Counted from the stretch's first letter, positions 1 through 7,765 are shown. The stretch is DNA of 9,889 bases from Syntrophomonadaceae bacterium (GCA_003561835.1 PWVN01000058.1:1-9889); one strand, 5' to 3'. Made by a program: numbers and translations. The notes: a model not told the origin generated them from the sequence alone.

Positions 1-1160
1 AAAGGGTCCAGGTGGAGGTGGACACGGGGTTCATCAAGACCCTGCAGGAAAAAACCAAAGAAGGCCCTGTCGCCCTCCTGCGGGTGGGGCCCGGGGAATC
101 GTACCGGTATGATGTGCGCCATCGATTGGACCACGGCGCCCTGGTGCCCATGCTCTTTCTGCAAAAAGCCGGGGTGGAGGCCCGGTATGTCAACCTGACG
201 TATGGTCTTTACCCTTACCGGGATCTCTATGAATTTGGGAAGACTCTGGAAGAAACCGCCGCTTTGTTGAAGCGTAAAACCGTGATTTTGGCCAGCGGCG
301 ACCTCTCCCACTGCCTGATCCCCGGCGCCCCCGGGGGCTTCCGACGGGAGGGAAGGGTCTTCGATGAAACCCTGGTGGAAATCCTTCAGGCAGGGGCCCT
401 GGAAGACCTCTTTTTCCTGGAGCCGGACCTGATCGAAAAGGCGGGGGAGTGCGGCTTCCGCTCCCTGGTCCTGGCCCTGGGGGCCCTGGAGGGCCGGGAG
501 TTCACCCCCCGGGTCCTCTCCTACGAAGGCCCCTTCGGGGTGGGCTACCTGGTGGCTTCCTTCAGGCCCACGGGGAGGGAGGCCCCCTCCCTCCTGGAAA
601 AGCTTCGCGACCGGGAGGAGGGCAGCCTGTCCCGCTACAGGGAAAAGGAAAGCTTTCCCGCGGCCCTGGCCCGGAAGACCCTGGAAGCCTATGTCCGTAC
701 CCGGAAGAAACCGCCCCCGCCCCCTCCCGACGAAATCCCCCCCGAGTTTCAGGGGGCGGCCGGGGTCTTCGTCTCCCTGAAGAAAAAAGGGCAGCTTAGG
801 GGCTGCATCGGCACCACGGAAAACACCGCCGGGGATATTTCCCAGGAAATCATGCAGAATGCCCTGAGCGCCGGCCTGCGGGACCCCCGCTTCCCTCCCG
901 TGATGGAAGGGGAACTCCCGGAGCTCACCTATTCCGTGGATATCCTGGGGGAACCCGAGGAGGTGGAGGGCCCCGGGGAGCTGGACCCCGCCGTTTACGG
1001 GGTCGTCGTGGAGGCCCGGGGGAAGCGGGGGCTGCTGCTCCCGGACCTGCCGGGGGTGGACACCCCGGAGGAGCAGGTGGAGATTGCTTCCAGAAAGGCG
1101 GGCATAAACCCGGGAGAAAAGGTGAGGCTGTACCGTTTCCGGGTGGACCGGTACCATTAA
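1..1160 (+). CDS. amrB: AmmeMemoRadiSam protein B (Memo-like) fused to protein A (AMMECR1), 5' partial
   Basis: The frame is open to the left edge (first whole codon at base 3), so the true start lies outside; the GTG at 12 is probably internal because the N-terminal half of the first domain is missing. Numbering from that GTG, residues 1-185 are the C-terminal part of a Memo/LigB-like domain, with LDHGALVP (39-46) and ASGDLSH (94-100), the positions of family active-site and metal residues. Residues 205-382 are an AMMECR1 domain with the signature LRGCIGT (262-268) and GLLLPDLPGVDT (340-351). A run of six prolines (234-239) lies near the start of the AMMECR1 part. The two domains are separate proteins in many genomes. 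The biochemical role of the system is not settled; co-occurrence with a radical SAM protein is established. The next gene is that partner, 49 bases downstream. Domain identity is secure, function is not. Confidence 0.9.
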   Translation, partial: RVQVEVDTGFIKTLQEKTKEGPVALLRVGPGESYRYDVRHRLDHGALVPMLFLQKAGVEARYVNLTYGLYPYRDLYEFGKTLEETAALLKRKTVILASGDLSHCLIPGAPGGFRREGRVFDETLVEILQAGALEDLFFLEPDLIEKAGECGFRSLVLALGALEGREFTPRVLSYEGPFGVGYLVASFRPTGREAPSLLEKLRDREEGSLSRYREKESFPAALARKTLEAYVRTRKKPPPPPPDEIPPEFQGAAGVFVSLKKKGQLRGCIGTTENTAGDISQEIMQNALSAGLRDPRFPPVMEGELPELTYSVDILGEPEEVEGPGELDPAVYGVVVEARGKRGLLLPDLPGVDTPEEQVEIASRKAGINPGEKVRLYRFRVDRYH

Positions 1161-1209
1161 CAAGCCGCCCCTCCCTGGAATCCAGCGGTTTTGAAAGGAG
1201 AGTTGGGCC

Positions 1210-2211
1210 ATGCACGAGGCCCTGTTTTTCCACAAGCACGAAAAGGGCGGCACCTGCCTCCTCTGCCCCCAGACCTGCCGTTTGCAGGAAGGGGAAACGG
1301 GGCTCTGCCGGGTCCGCCAGGTCCGGGGCGGGCGCCTGTACTCCCTGAACTACGGGCGGGTGGGGGCCATGGCTCTGGACCCCATCGAGAAGAAACCCCT
1401 GTACCACTTCCATCCCGGTTCCTGGATCCTCTCCCTGGGAACGGTGGGCTGCAACCTGGCCTGCGGTTTCTGCCAGAACTGGCAGCTGGCCCGGGGGGAG
1501 GCCCGGGAAACCCGGCCCCTCTCCCCAGAAGAGTTGGTCCGCCTCCTCACCGAGGAGGAACCCCTGCGGGAGCAGTTGGGGGTGGCCTACACTTACGCCG
1601 AACCTTCCGTCTGGTACGAGTACATCCGGGACTGCGCCCCCCGGGTGCGGGAATTGGGCCTGAAAAACGTCCTGGTGACCAACGGCTACATCAACCCCAA
1701 GCCCCTGGAGGAACTGCTGCCCTTAATCGACGCCATGAACATCGATGTCAAGGCCTTCCGGGAAGAATTCTACCGCCGCCACTGCGCCGGCAGCTTAAAA
1801 CCCGTCCTGGAGACGGTTTCCCGGGCCGTAGGTCGCTGCCACGTGGAGGTCACCTGCCTGGTCATCCCCGGGGAGAACGACAGCCTGGAGGAGATCGGCA
1901 GCCTGGCCCGCTGGCTGGGGGAACTGGGCCGGGACATCCCCCTGCATCTCTCCCGCTACTACCCCAATTACCGGATGGACAACCCTCCCACACCCCCGGC
2001 CACCCTGAAGGCCGCCCGGGAAAAAGCCCTCAAATACCTGAACTACGTGTACCTGGGGAACCTCCCCGGAGAGGAGGGCTGCCACACCCTGTGCCCCTGC
2101 TGCAGCCGCCTGCTCATCCACCGGAAGGGCTATACCGTCAAGAACCACCTCCTCGGGGGTTTTTGCCCCGAATGCGGCCATGAGGCGGCCGATGCCTTCT
2201 GCTTTTCTTGA
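1210..2211 (+). CDS. amrS: AmmeMemoRadiSam system radical SAM enzyme
   Basis: This is a 333-residue protein of the pyruvate-formate-lyase-activating-enzyme-like radical SAM group, expected to be cytosolic and oxygen sensitive. The 4Fe-4S cluster motif CxxxCxxC is C81-C85-C88 within GTVGCNLACGFCQNW. An N-terminal cysteine group (C16, C19, C23, C33) and a C-terminal one (C291, C295, C297, C298, C319, C322) could bind zinc or another cluster; that is inference. The length is normal for the family. The ATG at 1210 has AAGGAG at 1195-1200, nine bases upstream. It follows the fused AmrB-AmrA gene by 49 bases and is closed by a terminator at 2227, so the two genes probably share a transcript. The substrate is unknown; a role in modifying a protein or small molecule with the AmrA/AmrB partners is only a proposal. 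Confidence 0.93.
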   Translation: MHEALFFHKHEKGGTCLLCPQTCRLQEGETGLCRVRQVRGGRLYSLNYGRVGAMALDPIEKKPLYHFHPGSWILSLGTVGCNLACGFCQNWQLARGEARETRPLSPEELVRLLTEEEPLREQLGVAYTYAEPSVWYEYIRDCAPRVRELGLKNVLVTNGYINPKPLEELLPLIDAMNIDVKAFREEFYRRHCAGSLKPVLETVSRAVGRCHVEVTCLVIPGENDSLEEIGSLARWLGELGRDIPLHLSRYYPNYRMDNPPTPPATLKAAREKALKYLNYVYLGNLPGEEGCHTLCPCCSRLLIHRKGYTVKNHLLGGFCPECGHEAADAFCFS

Positions 2212-2226
2212 AAAGACAGCTCCCTG

Positions 2227-2256
2227 CCCGGCTTCGGCCGGGTATTTTTGTTTATT
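2227..2256 (+). terminator. Rho-independent terminator after amrS
   Basis: A perfect 6-bp stem CCCGGC (2227-2232) / GCCGGG (2237-2242) closes a TTCG tetraloop and is followed by TATTTTTGTTTATTT. It lies 15 bases past the amrS stop and separates the AmmeMemoRadiSam genes from the symporter gene. Confidence 0.93.
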
Positions 2257-2293
2257 TCCAGCATAATAAATAGTGGGCCACAAGCTTCGCGAA

Positions 2294-2344
2294 AAGGGGA
2301 GCAGCCCCGTACCGGGCTCCGGCCCCGCCCGGGGACGGCCCCTT
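2294..2344 (+). promoter_or_regulatory. Possible branched RNA structure in the leader of the symporter gene
   Basis: An outer helix AAGGGG (2294-2299) / CCCCTT (2339-2344) can enclose two hairpins: AGCCC (2303-2307) / GGGCT (2314-2318), and CCCC (2323-2326) / GGGG (2331-2334). All arms are perfectly complementary. The element ends 10 bases before the ribosome binding site of the AGCS gene. It does not match the glycine riboswitch or any other riboswitch I recognise. The region is very GC-rich, so chance pairing is a real alternative, and a regulatory role is inference. Confidence 0.35.
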
Positions 2345-2372
2345 CCAAACTTTCAGGAGGAGGTTTTCCCCT

Positions 2373-3746
2373 ATGCCGGCATCCCTGACAGCTGTCATCG
2401 CCTATCTGGAACAAATAAAGGATTTTTTGCACACCTACGTGGCGGGCGTGCCCTTGATCGTCCTGATCATGTTCACCGGTTTCTACCTGACCTGGCGCTC
2501 CAACTTCCTGCAGGTCCGGTATTTCGGCTATATCTTCCACCAGACCCTGGGACGGGCTTTTACCGGACGCCCCCGGGAGGAGCGGCAGCGGGGGGACATC
2601 AGCCCCTTTCAGGCTCTGACCACGGCCCTGGCCGCCACCATCGGCACCGGCAACATCGCCGGGGTGGCCACGGCCATCACCCTGGGGGGGCCGGGGGCCA
2701 TCTTCTGGATGTGGGTTTCCGCCTTTGTGGGTATGCTGACCAAGTATGCGGAGGTGGTTCTGGCCGTCCACTACCGGGAGGTGCGGGAGAACGGAACCGT
2801 CGGAGGCCCCATGTACTTCCTGCGAAACGGCCTGAAGGCCCCCCTGATGGCCGGAGCTTTTGCCCTCTTCGGTTTCCTGGCCTCCTTCGGCATCGGGAAC
2901 CTGGTTCAAGCCAACTCCGTGGCCGATGCCGTCTTCACCACGGCGGGGGTCCCGCGCCTGCTCACCGGCTTTGTCCTGGCCTTCCTGGTGGGGGCCGTCA
3001 TCATCGGGGGGATCAGGCGGATCGGCTCCTTCACGGAAAAACTGGTCCCCGTCATGGCCGCCTTCTACGTGGCCGGGGCCCTGGCCATCATCGCCGGCCG
3101 CCTGGGCCAGGTGCCCGCTGCCTTCGGGGCCATCTTCCAGGGGGCCTTCACCGGCACCGCCGCTGCCGGCGGTTTCGCCGGGGCCGCCGTTACCGCTGCC
3201 GTCCGCTTCGGCATCGCCCGGGGTATCTTCACCAACGAGGCAGGCCTGGGGAGCGCTTCCATCGCCCACGCCTCCGCCCGGACGGACCATCCCGCCCGGC
3301 AGGGCATATGGGGGGTCATGGAGGTCTTCATCGACACCCACGTGGTCTGCACCATCACCGCCCTGGTCATCATCACCACGGGGGTGTGGCAGGTGCCGGG
3401 GCTGGAGGGGGCGGCCATGACCACCCAGGCCTTTAACCAGGGGCTTCCGGGCCCCGGGGGCTTCATCGTGGCCATCGGCCTCATCTTTTTCGCCTTCACC
3501 ACCTTGATCACCTGGTCCTTTTACGGCGAGAAGTGCTTCGAGTATCTCTTCGGGGAACGAAGCGCCCTCTTCTACCGGCTTCTCTGGCTTCCCCTGATCG
3601 TGGTGGGAGCGGTGGGGGGGCTCAGGCAGGTCTGGGCCGTGGCCGATACCCTGAACTCCTTCATGGCCATTCCCAACCTCTTCGGCCTCCTGGGCCTCTC
3701 CGGGGTGGTCATGAAGCTGACCCGGGACTATTTCAAAGGCAGATAG
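2373..3746 (+). CDS. Sodium:alanine/glycine symporter, AGCS family
   Basis: This is a 457-residue polytopic membrane protein that should import alanine or glycine using the sodium gradient. The family signature is clear: AATIGTGNIAGVATAI at 87-102 followed by LGGPGAIFWMW, then GGPMYFL near 144, and a TNEAGLGSASIAHA block near residue 287. About ten or eleven hydrophobic helices are visible and the length is normal. The ATG at 2373 is preceded by AGGAGGAGG (2355-2363) at nine bases. It has its own flanking terminators, so it is probably monocistronic, and it is unrelated in function to its neighbours. A convincing promoter was not found between 2243 and 2293; a CATAAT at 2262-2267 lacks a good -35 box. 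Substrate choice between alanine and glycine cannot be decided here. Confidence 0.95.
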   Translation: MPASLTAVIAYLEQIKDFLHTYVAGVPLIVLIMFTGFYLTWRSNFLQVRYFGYIFHQTLGRAFTGRPREERQRGDISPFQALTTALAATIGTGNIAGVATAITLGGPGAIFWMWVSAFVGMLTKYAEVVLAVHYREVRENGTVGGPMYFLRNGLKAPLMAGAFALFGFLASFGIGNLVQANSVADAVFTTAGVPRLLTGFVLAFLVGAVIIGGIRRIGSFTEKLVPVMAAFYVAGALAIIAGRLGQVPAAFGAIFQGAFTGTAAAGGFAGAAVTAAVRFGIARGIFTNEAGLGSASIAHASARTDHPARQGIWGVMEVFIDTHVVCTITALVIITTGVWQVPGLEGAAMTTQAFNQGLPGPGGFIVAIGLIFFAFTTLITWSFYGEKCFEYLFGERSALFYRLLWLPLIVVGAVGGLRQVWAVADTLNSFMAIPNLFGLLGLSGVVMKLTRDYFKGR

Positions 3747-3748
3747 CC

Positions 3749-3767
3749 GGCCCGCGGGGCCTTTTTT
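3749..3767 (+). terminator. Rho-independent terminator after the AGCS symporter
   Basis: The stem GGCCC (3749-3753) / GGGCC (3757-3761) with a GCG loop is followed by six T residues (3762-3767). It begins two bases after the symporter stop codon. Confidence 0.9.
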
Positions 3768-3832
3768 GCCGCCTGACCACCCGGATAAACCGCAACGTAC
3801 CGGCAGGTTGCCCCAGACTAAAGAAAAATACC

Positions 3833-3852
3833 GAAAATTTCCGGAAATTTTC
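3833..3852. repeat. Perfect 20-bp palindrome upstream of cdaA
   Basis: GAAAATTTCC (3833-3842) is followed without a gap by its reverse complement GGAAATTTTC (3843-3852). It sits in the AT-richer half of the gene-free stretch 3747-3954, about 100 bases before the cdaA start. No T-tract follows, so it is not an intrinsic terminator. A DNA-binding site for a dimeric regulator is the simplest reading, but no regulator is known from the sequence. No clear promoter was found in the rest of this stretch. Confidence 0.6.
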
Positions 3853-3938
3853 CAGGATTGGTCAGATAAACTGGCAGGTATTTTGCGTGCATACAGCGAA
3901 CTAAAAATTAATAGATAGGCAAAAGGGATATCGAAAGA

Positions 3939-3945
3939 GAGGGGG
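3939..3945 (+). promoter_or_regulatory. Ribosome binding site deciding the TTG start of cdaA
   Basis: GAGGGGG lies nine bases before the TTG at 3955. This supports TTG over the GTG codon nine bases further on, which would leave a longer gap. Confidence 0.7.
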
Positions 3946-3954
3946 AAATTCCTT

Positions 3955-4788
3955 TTGGGAGCAGTGGTTCTGGAGCGGCTGTACAGCGTACTGGCCCGCT
4001 TTAGCTGGCGGGATATCATAGATATTGCTGTGGTCACCTTCATCGCCTACAAGCTCATCGTGGTGATCCGGGGCAGCAGGGCGGAACAGCTCATCAAGGG
4101 GGTGGCCTTCATCCTGCTGGCCTCCCTGGTCAGCCGGGCCCTGGGCTTCAACACCATCAACTGGCTCATCACCCAGCTGATGACGGTGGCTCTGGTGGCT
4201 ATCCCCGTGGTCTTCCAGCAGGAACTGCGCCGCGGCCTGGAACAGCTGGGCCGGGGTCGTTTTTTTGCCCGCTCCGGGTATATCTACGGCGATGCCAAGG
4301 ACTTTGAAACCATGCAGGGAGAAGTCCTGAAGGCCGTCAACGTCTTCGTCAAGAAGCGGATCGGCATGCTCCTGGTCCTGGAGCGGCAGACGGGCCTCAA
4401 GGAATACATCCAGACGGGGATTGCCATCAACGGGAAAGTCTCCGCCGAGCTCCTTATCAATATCTTCATCCCCCACAGCCCCCTCCACGACGGCGCCGTC
4501 ATCCTCCAGGGCAGCCAGGTGGTGGCAGCGGGCTGCTACCTGCCCCTGACGGAAAACCCCAACCTGAGCAAGGAGCTGGGCACCCGGCACCGGGCCGCCC
4601 TGGGCCTCACGGAGCACTCCGACGCCGTGGCCATCATCGTCTCCGAAGAGACGGGTGTGGTTTCCCTGGCGGTGGAGGGCAAGTTGACCCGCTACCTGGA
4701 TGAGAAAACCCTCAAGCAGATGCTCCTGGAATTATTCGAGCCGGAAACCAATCCCTTCCAACAGTTCTGGCAGTGGAGGTCTTCCTGA
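3955..4788 (+). CDS. cdaA: Diadenylate cyclase CdaA (c-di-AMP synthase)
   Basis: CdaA condenses two ATP molecules to c-di-AMP, a messenger controlling potassium and osmolyte transport and cell-wall homeostasis in Firmicutes. The 277-residue protein has three hydrophobic N-terminal segments (about 20-38, 47-62, 70-87) and a cytoplasmic DisA_N-type domain. Both catalytic signatures are present: DGA (179-181, in SPLHDGAVIL) and RHR (211-213, in GTRHRAALGL). The start is TTG at 3955; GAGGGGG at 3939-3945 lies nine bases upstream, no better start exists nearby, and the hydrophobic N-terminus fits the family. The stop TGA overlaps the cdaR ATG by one base. The next partner gene after cdaR is glmS; glmM is missing from its usual place. 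Confidence 0.96.
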   Translation: MGAVVLERLYSVLARFSWRDIIDIAVVTFIAYKLIVVIRGSRAEQLIKGVAFILLASLVSRALGFNTINWLITQLMTVALVAIPVVFQQELRRGLEQLGRGRFFARSGYIYGDAKDFETMQGEVLKAVNVFVKKRIGMLLVLERQTGLKEYIQTGIAINGKVSAELLINIFIPHSPLHDGAVILQGSQVVAAGCYLPLTENPNLSKELGTRHRAALGLTEHSDAVAIIVSEETGVVSLAVEGKLTRYLDEKTLKQMLLELFEPETNPFQQFWQWRSS

Positions 4789-5732
4789 TGGTAGAAAAAA
4801 TATTTGCAAACAATACCTTCATGAAAGTGCTGGCCTTTCTCCTGGCCCTGCTTCTCTGGTTCTTCGTAAACAGCGATACCCGCAACCAGCAGGCCGCCCA
4901 GCTGAGCCACACCTTTTCCAATATCCCCGTTACCTGGCAGAACCTGGATGAAGACCTGATCATGACCCGCCGCCCGGTTAATGTGGATGTGGTCATCCGG
5001 GGGGACAGCAGGATCCTGGACGAGATCACGCCCCAGGACCTGGTCATCTATGTGGACCTGCAGGGCCGGGAGGCCGGGGCCCATACAGTGCAGGTAACCG
5101 GGACCTCTCCCCGGGGTACCCGGATCACCAGCATCAACCCGGCTGAGGTGGAACTGGAACTGGATGAAGTCATCACCCTCCAGATGGAGGTGGAGGTGGA
5201 GATGACGGGAGAACTGGAGGAAGGCTATATCGCCGGGCCGCCGGAGATCAGCCCCCACCAGGTTTTTGTCCAGGGGCCCCGTCAGAAGGTCCAGGAAGTG
5301 ACGAGAATCTTTGCCGTGGTGGATACGGAAGGGTTCTCCGACGATATTCAGGTCACGGCGCCCCTCCTGATCCATAACTTCTACAACCGGTCGGTAACCG
5401 AGGTTTCGGTGAGGCCGGACACCGTCGATATCATCATTCCCGTCCACAAACCCGACAAGGAAGTGGGGGTTCATGTGCCCCTGACGGGAGAGCCGGAGGA
5501 GGGCTACACGGTTGGGGACCTGACCATCTCCCCCCTCAAGGTTCGCATCTTCGGGTTTTTGGAGGTTCTGGCGGACATCCTCCGGCTGGAAACGGAGCCC
5601 GTGGATATTGCCGGGGCTACGGAGGATGTGACCCTGGAGGTGAAACTTGTTCTGCCCCAGGGGGTTGACACCGAGGTGGAGATGGTGATGGTGACCATCC
5701 CCATTCAGCCCGCTGAAACCGATGGTACCTAG
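4788..5732 (+). CDS. cdaR: CdaR, YbbR-domain regulator of CdaA
   Basis: In other Firmicutes CdaR is membrane-anchored, faces outwards, and modulates CdaA activity by direct contact. This 314-residue protein has a positively charged start, one membrane segment (about 12-27, VLAFLLALLLWFFV), and three YbbR-like beta domains (about 44-128, 129-219 and 222-307), each with the recurring pattern of a strand ending in V.V.V or VELELDEV. Bacillus subtilis CdaR has four such domains, so this form is slightly short. The ATG at 4788 is chosen over the GTG at 4773 because GGAGG (4775-4779) lies eight bases before it and because the TGATG overlap with cdaA is typical of translational coupling. The protein is unusually acidic (Glu/Asp-rich strands). 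Confidence 0.93.
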   Translation: MVEKIFANNTFMKVLAFLLALLLWFFVNSDTRNQQAAQLSHTFSNIPVTWQNLDEDLIMTRRPVNVDVVIRGDSRILDEITPQDLVIYVDLQGREAGAHTVQVTGTSPRGTRITSINPAEVELELDEVITLQMEVEVEMTGELEEGYIAGPPEISPHQVFVQGPRQKVQEVTRIFAVVDTEGFSDDIQVTAPLLIHNFYNRSVTEVSVRPDTVDIIIPVHKPDKEVGVHVPLTGEPEEGYTVGDLTISPLKVRIFGFLEVLADILRLETEPVDIAGATEDVTLEVKLVLPQGVDTEVEMVMVTIPIQPAETDGT

Positions 5733-5749
5733 AAATTTTCACCCATAAA

Positions 5750-5769
5750 ACCGGCGAGCGATTGCCGGT
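5750..5769 (+). other. Hairpin in the cdaR-glmS gap
   Basis: ACCGGC (5750-5755) and GCCGGT (5764-5769) form a perfect 6-bp stem with an eight-base loop. No T-tract follows, so it is unlikely to terminate transcription. It may stabilise or segment the mRNA between cdaR and glmS. The 95-base gap holds no glmS ribozyme core that I can recognise. Confidence 0.45.
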
Positions 5770-5827
5770 ACAAAGGGGTCCGGGTGGGCTATTTTGCATG
5801 CCACTAAACGAAACTGGAGGATAAATT

Positions 5828-7660
5828 ATGTGCGGTATCGTCGGCTATGCGGGCAAAAAAACCGCGTACCCCATCCTGATTGAAGGGTTGAAGAAGCTGG
5901 AATACAGGGGTTATGACTCTGCCGGGGCGGCCACCCTGTCGGAGGGAAGAGTGCACCTGGCAAAGACAGAGGGGCGCCTGGCGGACCTGGAGGAGAAGGT
6001 GGGGGGCATCCTGCCGGGCACCATCGGCATCGGCCATACCCGTTGGGCTACCCACGGCCGCCCCTCTGACGAGAATTCCCATCCCCAGGCTGCCTGTTCC
6101 CCGGATTTCCTGGTGGTCCACAACGGCATCATCGAGAACTACCGGGAGCTGAAGGGCAGGCTTCAGGGTTTGGGCCACGAGTTCCACTCGCAGACAGATA
6201 CCGAGGTCCTGGCCCACCTCCTGGAGCACCATTACCAGGGGGATCTGGTGATGGCCCTCCGCCGGACCCTGGCGGAGGTTAAGGGCTCCTACGCCCTGGT
6301 TTTCCTCTCCTCCCACCATCCCGACACCCTCTACTGCGCCCGCAAGGACAGCCCCCTGGTCATCGGCTGCGGAGAGGGGGAGAACTTCATCGCCTCCGAC
6401 CTGCCCGCCATCCTGAACCATACCCGTCAAGCCCTGATCCTGGAAGACGGGGAGATGGGGGTCATCACCGCCGAAAGCATCCAGGTTTATGATGCGGCCG
6501 GCAGCCAAAGGGAGAAGAAAATCGTCCAGGTGGACTGGGACGTCCAGGCGGCGGAGAAGGGGGGCTACCCCCATTTCATGTTGAAGGAGATCCACGAGCA
6601 GCCCCGGGCCCTTAGGGATACCCTCCGGGGGCGGGTCGCCCCGGATACGGGGGATGTCCTGCTGCCGGAACTGGAGGACTGCGAGAGGGATTTAGCGGAC
6701 ATGGAGAAGATCTTCATCGTCGCCTGCGGCACCGCCGCCCATGCCGGCCAGGTGGGGAAAATCATCCTGGAAAAGCTGGTGGGCCTGCCGGTGGAGGTGG
6801 ACCTGGCCTCGGAATTCCGCTACCGGGACCCCCTCCTGACGGAGAAGACCCTGGTGCTGGTCATCAGCCAGTCGGGGGAAACGGCGGACACCCTGGCAGC
6901 CCTGCGCCTGGCCCGCAGATCCGGCTGCCGGGTGGTGGCCATCACCAATGTGGTGGGTAGTTCCGTGGCCCGGGAGGCCGACAACGTCATCTTTACCTGG
7001 GCTGGCCCGGAGATCGCCGTGGCCTCCACAAAAGCCTATATCACCCAGCTGGCGGTCCTGTACCTCTTCACCCTGCACCTGGCCAAGGTGCGGGGCACCC
7101 TGGCGGCAGGGGAGCGGAAGGCCCTGGCCGCAGGGCTCCTGGCCCTTCCCTCCCAGGTGGAGAGCCTCCTGGAAGGGGAAAGGGAGAAGGAGGTGGAAGC
7201 CCTGGCGGGGGAGGTGGCCCGCTGGCCCAGCACCTTTTTCATCGGGCGGGGCTTGGACCATGCTATGGCCATGGAGGGGGCCCTGAAGCTCAAGGAGATC
7301 TCCTACATCCACGCCGAAGCCTACGCCGCAGGAGAGATGAAGCACGGGACCCTGGCCCTCATCACCGAGGGTATTCCCGTCATCGCCCTGGCCACCCAGG
7401 AGGAGATTTTCGAAAAGACGGAGAGCAACATCAAGGAGGTAAAGGCCCGGGAGGCCCGGGTAACGGAGGTGGTCTTTGCAGATCAAAAGGATATCCTGGA
7501 GGAGGTGGACGGGGTCTTCCTGCTGCCCAGATGTGCAGGCCTTCTCGCCCCCGTGCTGTCGGTGGTCCCCCTGCAGCTCCTGGCCTACCATGCGGCGGTC
7601 AAGCGGGGGTGCGACGTCGACAAACCCCGGAACCTGGCCAAGAGCGTGACGGTGGAATAG
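5828..7660 (+). CDS. glmS: Glutamine--fructose-6-phosphate aminotransferase (isomerizing)
   Basis: GlmS makes glucosamine-6-phosphate from fructose-6-phosphate and glutamine, the first committed step toward UDP-GlcNAc and peptidoglycan. The 610-residue length matches the family. The N-terminal glutaminase domain starts with CGIVGYAG, giving Cys as nucleophile after Met removal, and carries RGYDSAG (27-33), GHTRWATHG (69-77) and HNGIIENY (98-105). Two SIS sugar-phosphate domains follow, the first from about 291 (CGTAAHAG) with SQSGETADT near 347, the second from about 465 (FFIGRG) with EAYAAGEMKHG near 498. The C-terminus KSVTVE is the conserved end that contributes to the active site. The ATG at 5828 has TGGAGG (5815-5820) seven bases upstream. 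It follows cdaR by 95 bases and is closed by a terminator at 7743. Confidence 0.98.
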   Translation: MCGIVGYAGKKTAYPILIEGLKKLEYRGYDSAGAATLSEGRVHLAKTEGRLADLEEKVGGILPGTIGIGHTRWATHGRPSDENSHPQAACSPDFLVVHNGIIENYRELKGRLQGLGHEFHSQTDTEVLAHLLEHHYQGDLVMALRRTLAEVKGSYALVFLSSHHPDTLYCARKDSPLVIGCGEGENFIASDLPAILNHTRQALILEDGEMGVITAESIQVYDAAGSQREKKIVQVDWDVQAAEKGGYPHFMLKEIHEQPRALRDTLRGRVAPDTGDVLLPELEDCERDLADMEKIFIVACGTAAHAGQVGKIILEKLVGLPVEVDLASEFRYRDPLLTEKTLVLVISQSGETADTLAALRLARRSGCRVVAITNVVGSSVAREADNVIFTWAGPEIAVASTKAYITQLAVLYLFTLHLAKVRGTLAAGERKALAAGLLALPSQVESLLEGEREKEVEALAGEVARWPSTFFIGRGLDHAMAMEGALKLKEISYIHAEAYAAGEMKHGTLALITEGIPVIALATQEEIFEKTESNIKEVKAREARVTEVVFADQKDILEEVDGVFLLPRCAGLLAPVLSVVPLQLLAYHAAVKRGCDVDKPRNLAKSVTVE

Positions 7661-7680
7661 ATTTTAGCAGGCGGGGCACC

Positions 7681-7705
7681 TTTCCTTTTTAGACAGCGAA
7701 GGAAA
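7681..7705. repeat. Inverted repeat in the glmS 3' region
   Basis: TTTCCTT (7681-7687) pairs with AAGGAAA (7699-7705) around an 11-base loop. There is no T-tract after it on either strand, so it may only be a 3' stabilising hairpin. Confidence 0.35.
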
Positions 7706-7742
7706 CTTAAGAAATGGGCAGAAAGGAAATGTTATAGGTAAG

Positions 7743-7765
7743 CTTCCTGCTTGAGGAAGTTTTTT
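7743..7765 (+). terminator. Rho-independent terminator after glmS
   Basis: CTTCCT (7743-7748) / AGGAAG (7754-7759) with a five-base loop is followed by six T residues (7760-7765). The T-tract reaches into the stop codon of the convergent minus-strand gene. On the minus strand the same hairpin has no T-tract, so it works mainly for glmS. Confidence 0.82.

Noticed and set aside
2262..2267. CATAAT as a -10 box for the symporter gene
   Set aside because: No acceptable -35 box lies 16-18 bases upstream; that position falls in the preceding terminator stem.
2212..2372. A glycine riboswitch upstream of the AGCS symporter
   Set aside because: The conserved aptamer sequence pattern is absent, although the region can fold.
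3876..3916. Promoter-like TATTTT or TAATAG boxes before cdaA
   Set aside because: The possible -35 partners (TTGGTC, TTGCGT) have poor matches or spacers of 15 or 20 bases.
2130..4043. A 637-codon open frame on the minus strand across the symporter gene
   Set aside because: It is antisense to a well-supported AGCS gene, is dominated by Gly, Pro, Asp, Glu and His from GC-rich codons, has no domain, and arises from the codon bias of the other strand.
5733..5827. A glmS ribozyme upstream of glmS
   Set aside because: The gap is only 95 bases and lacks the conserved ribozyme core; it holds one simple hairpin.
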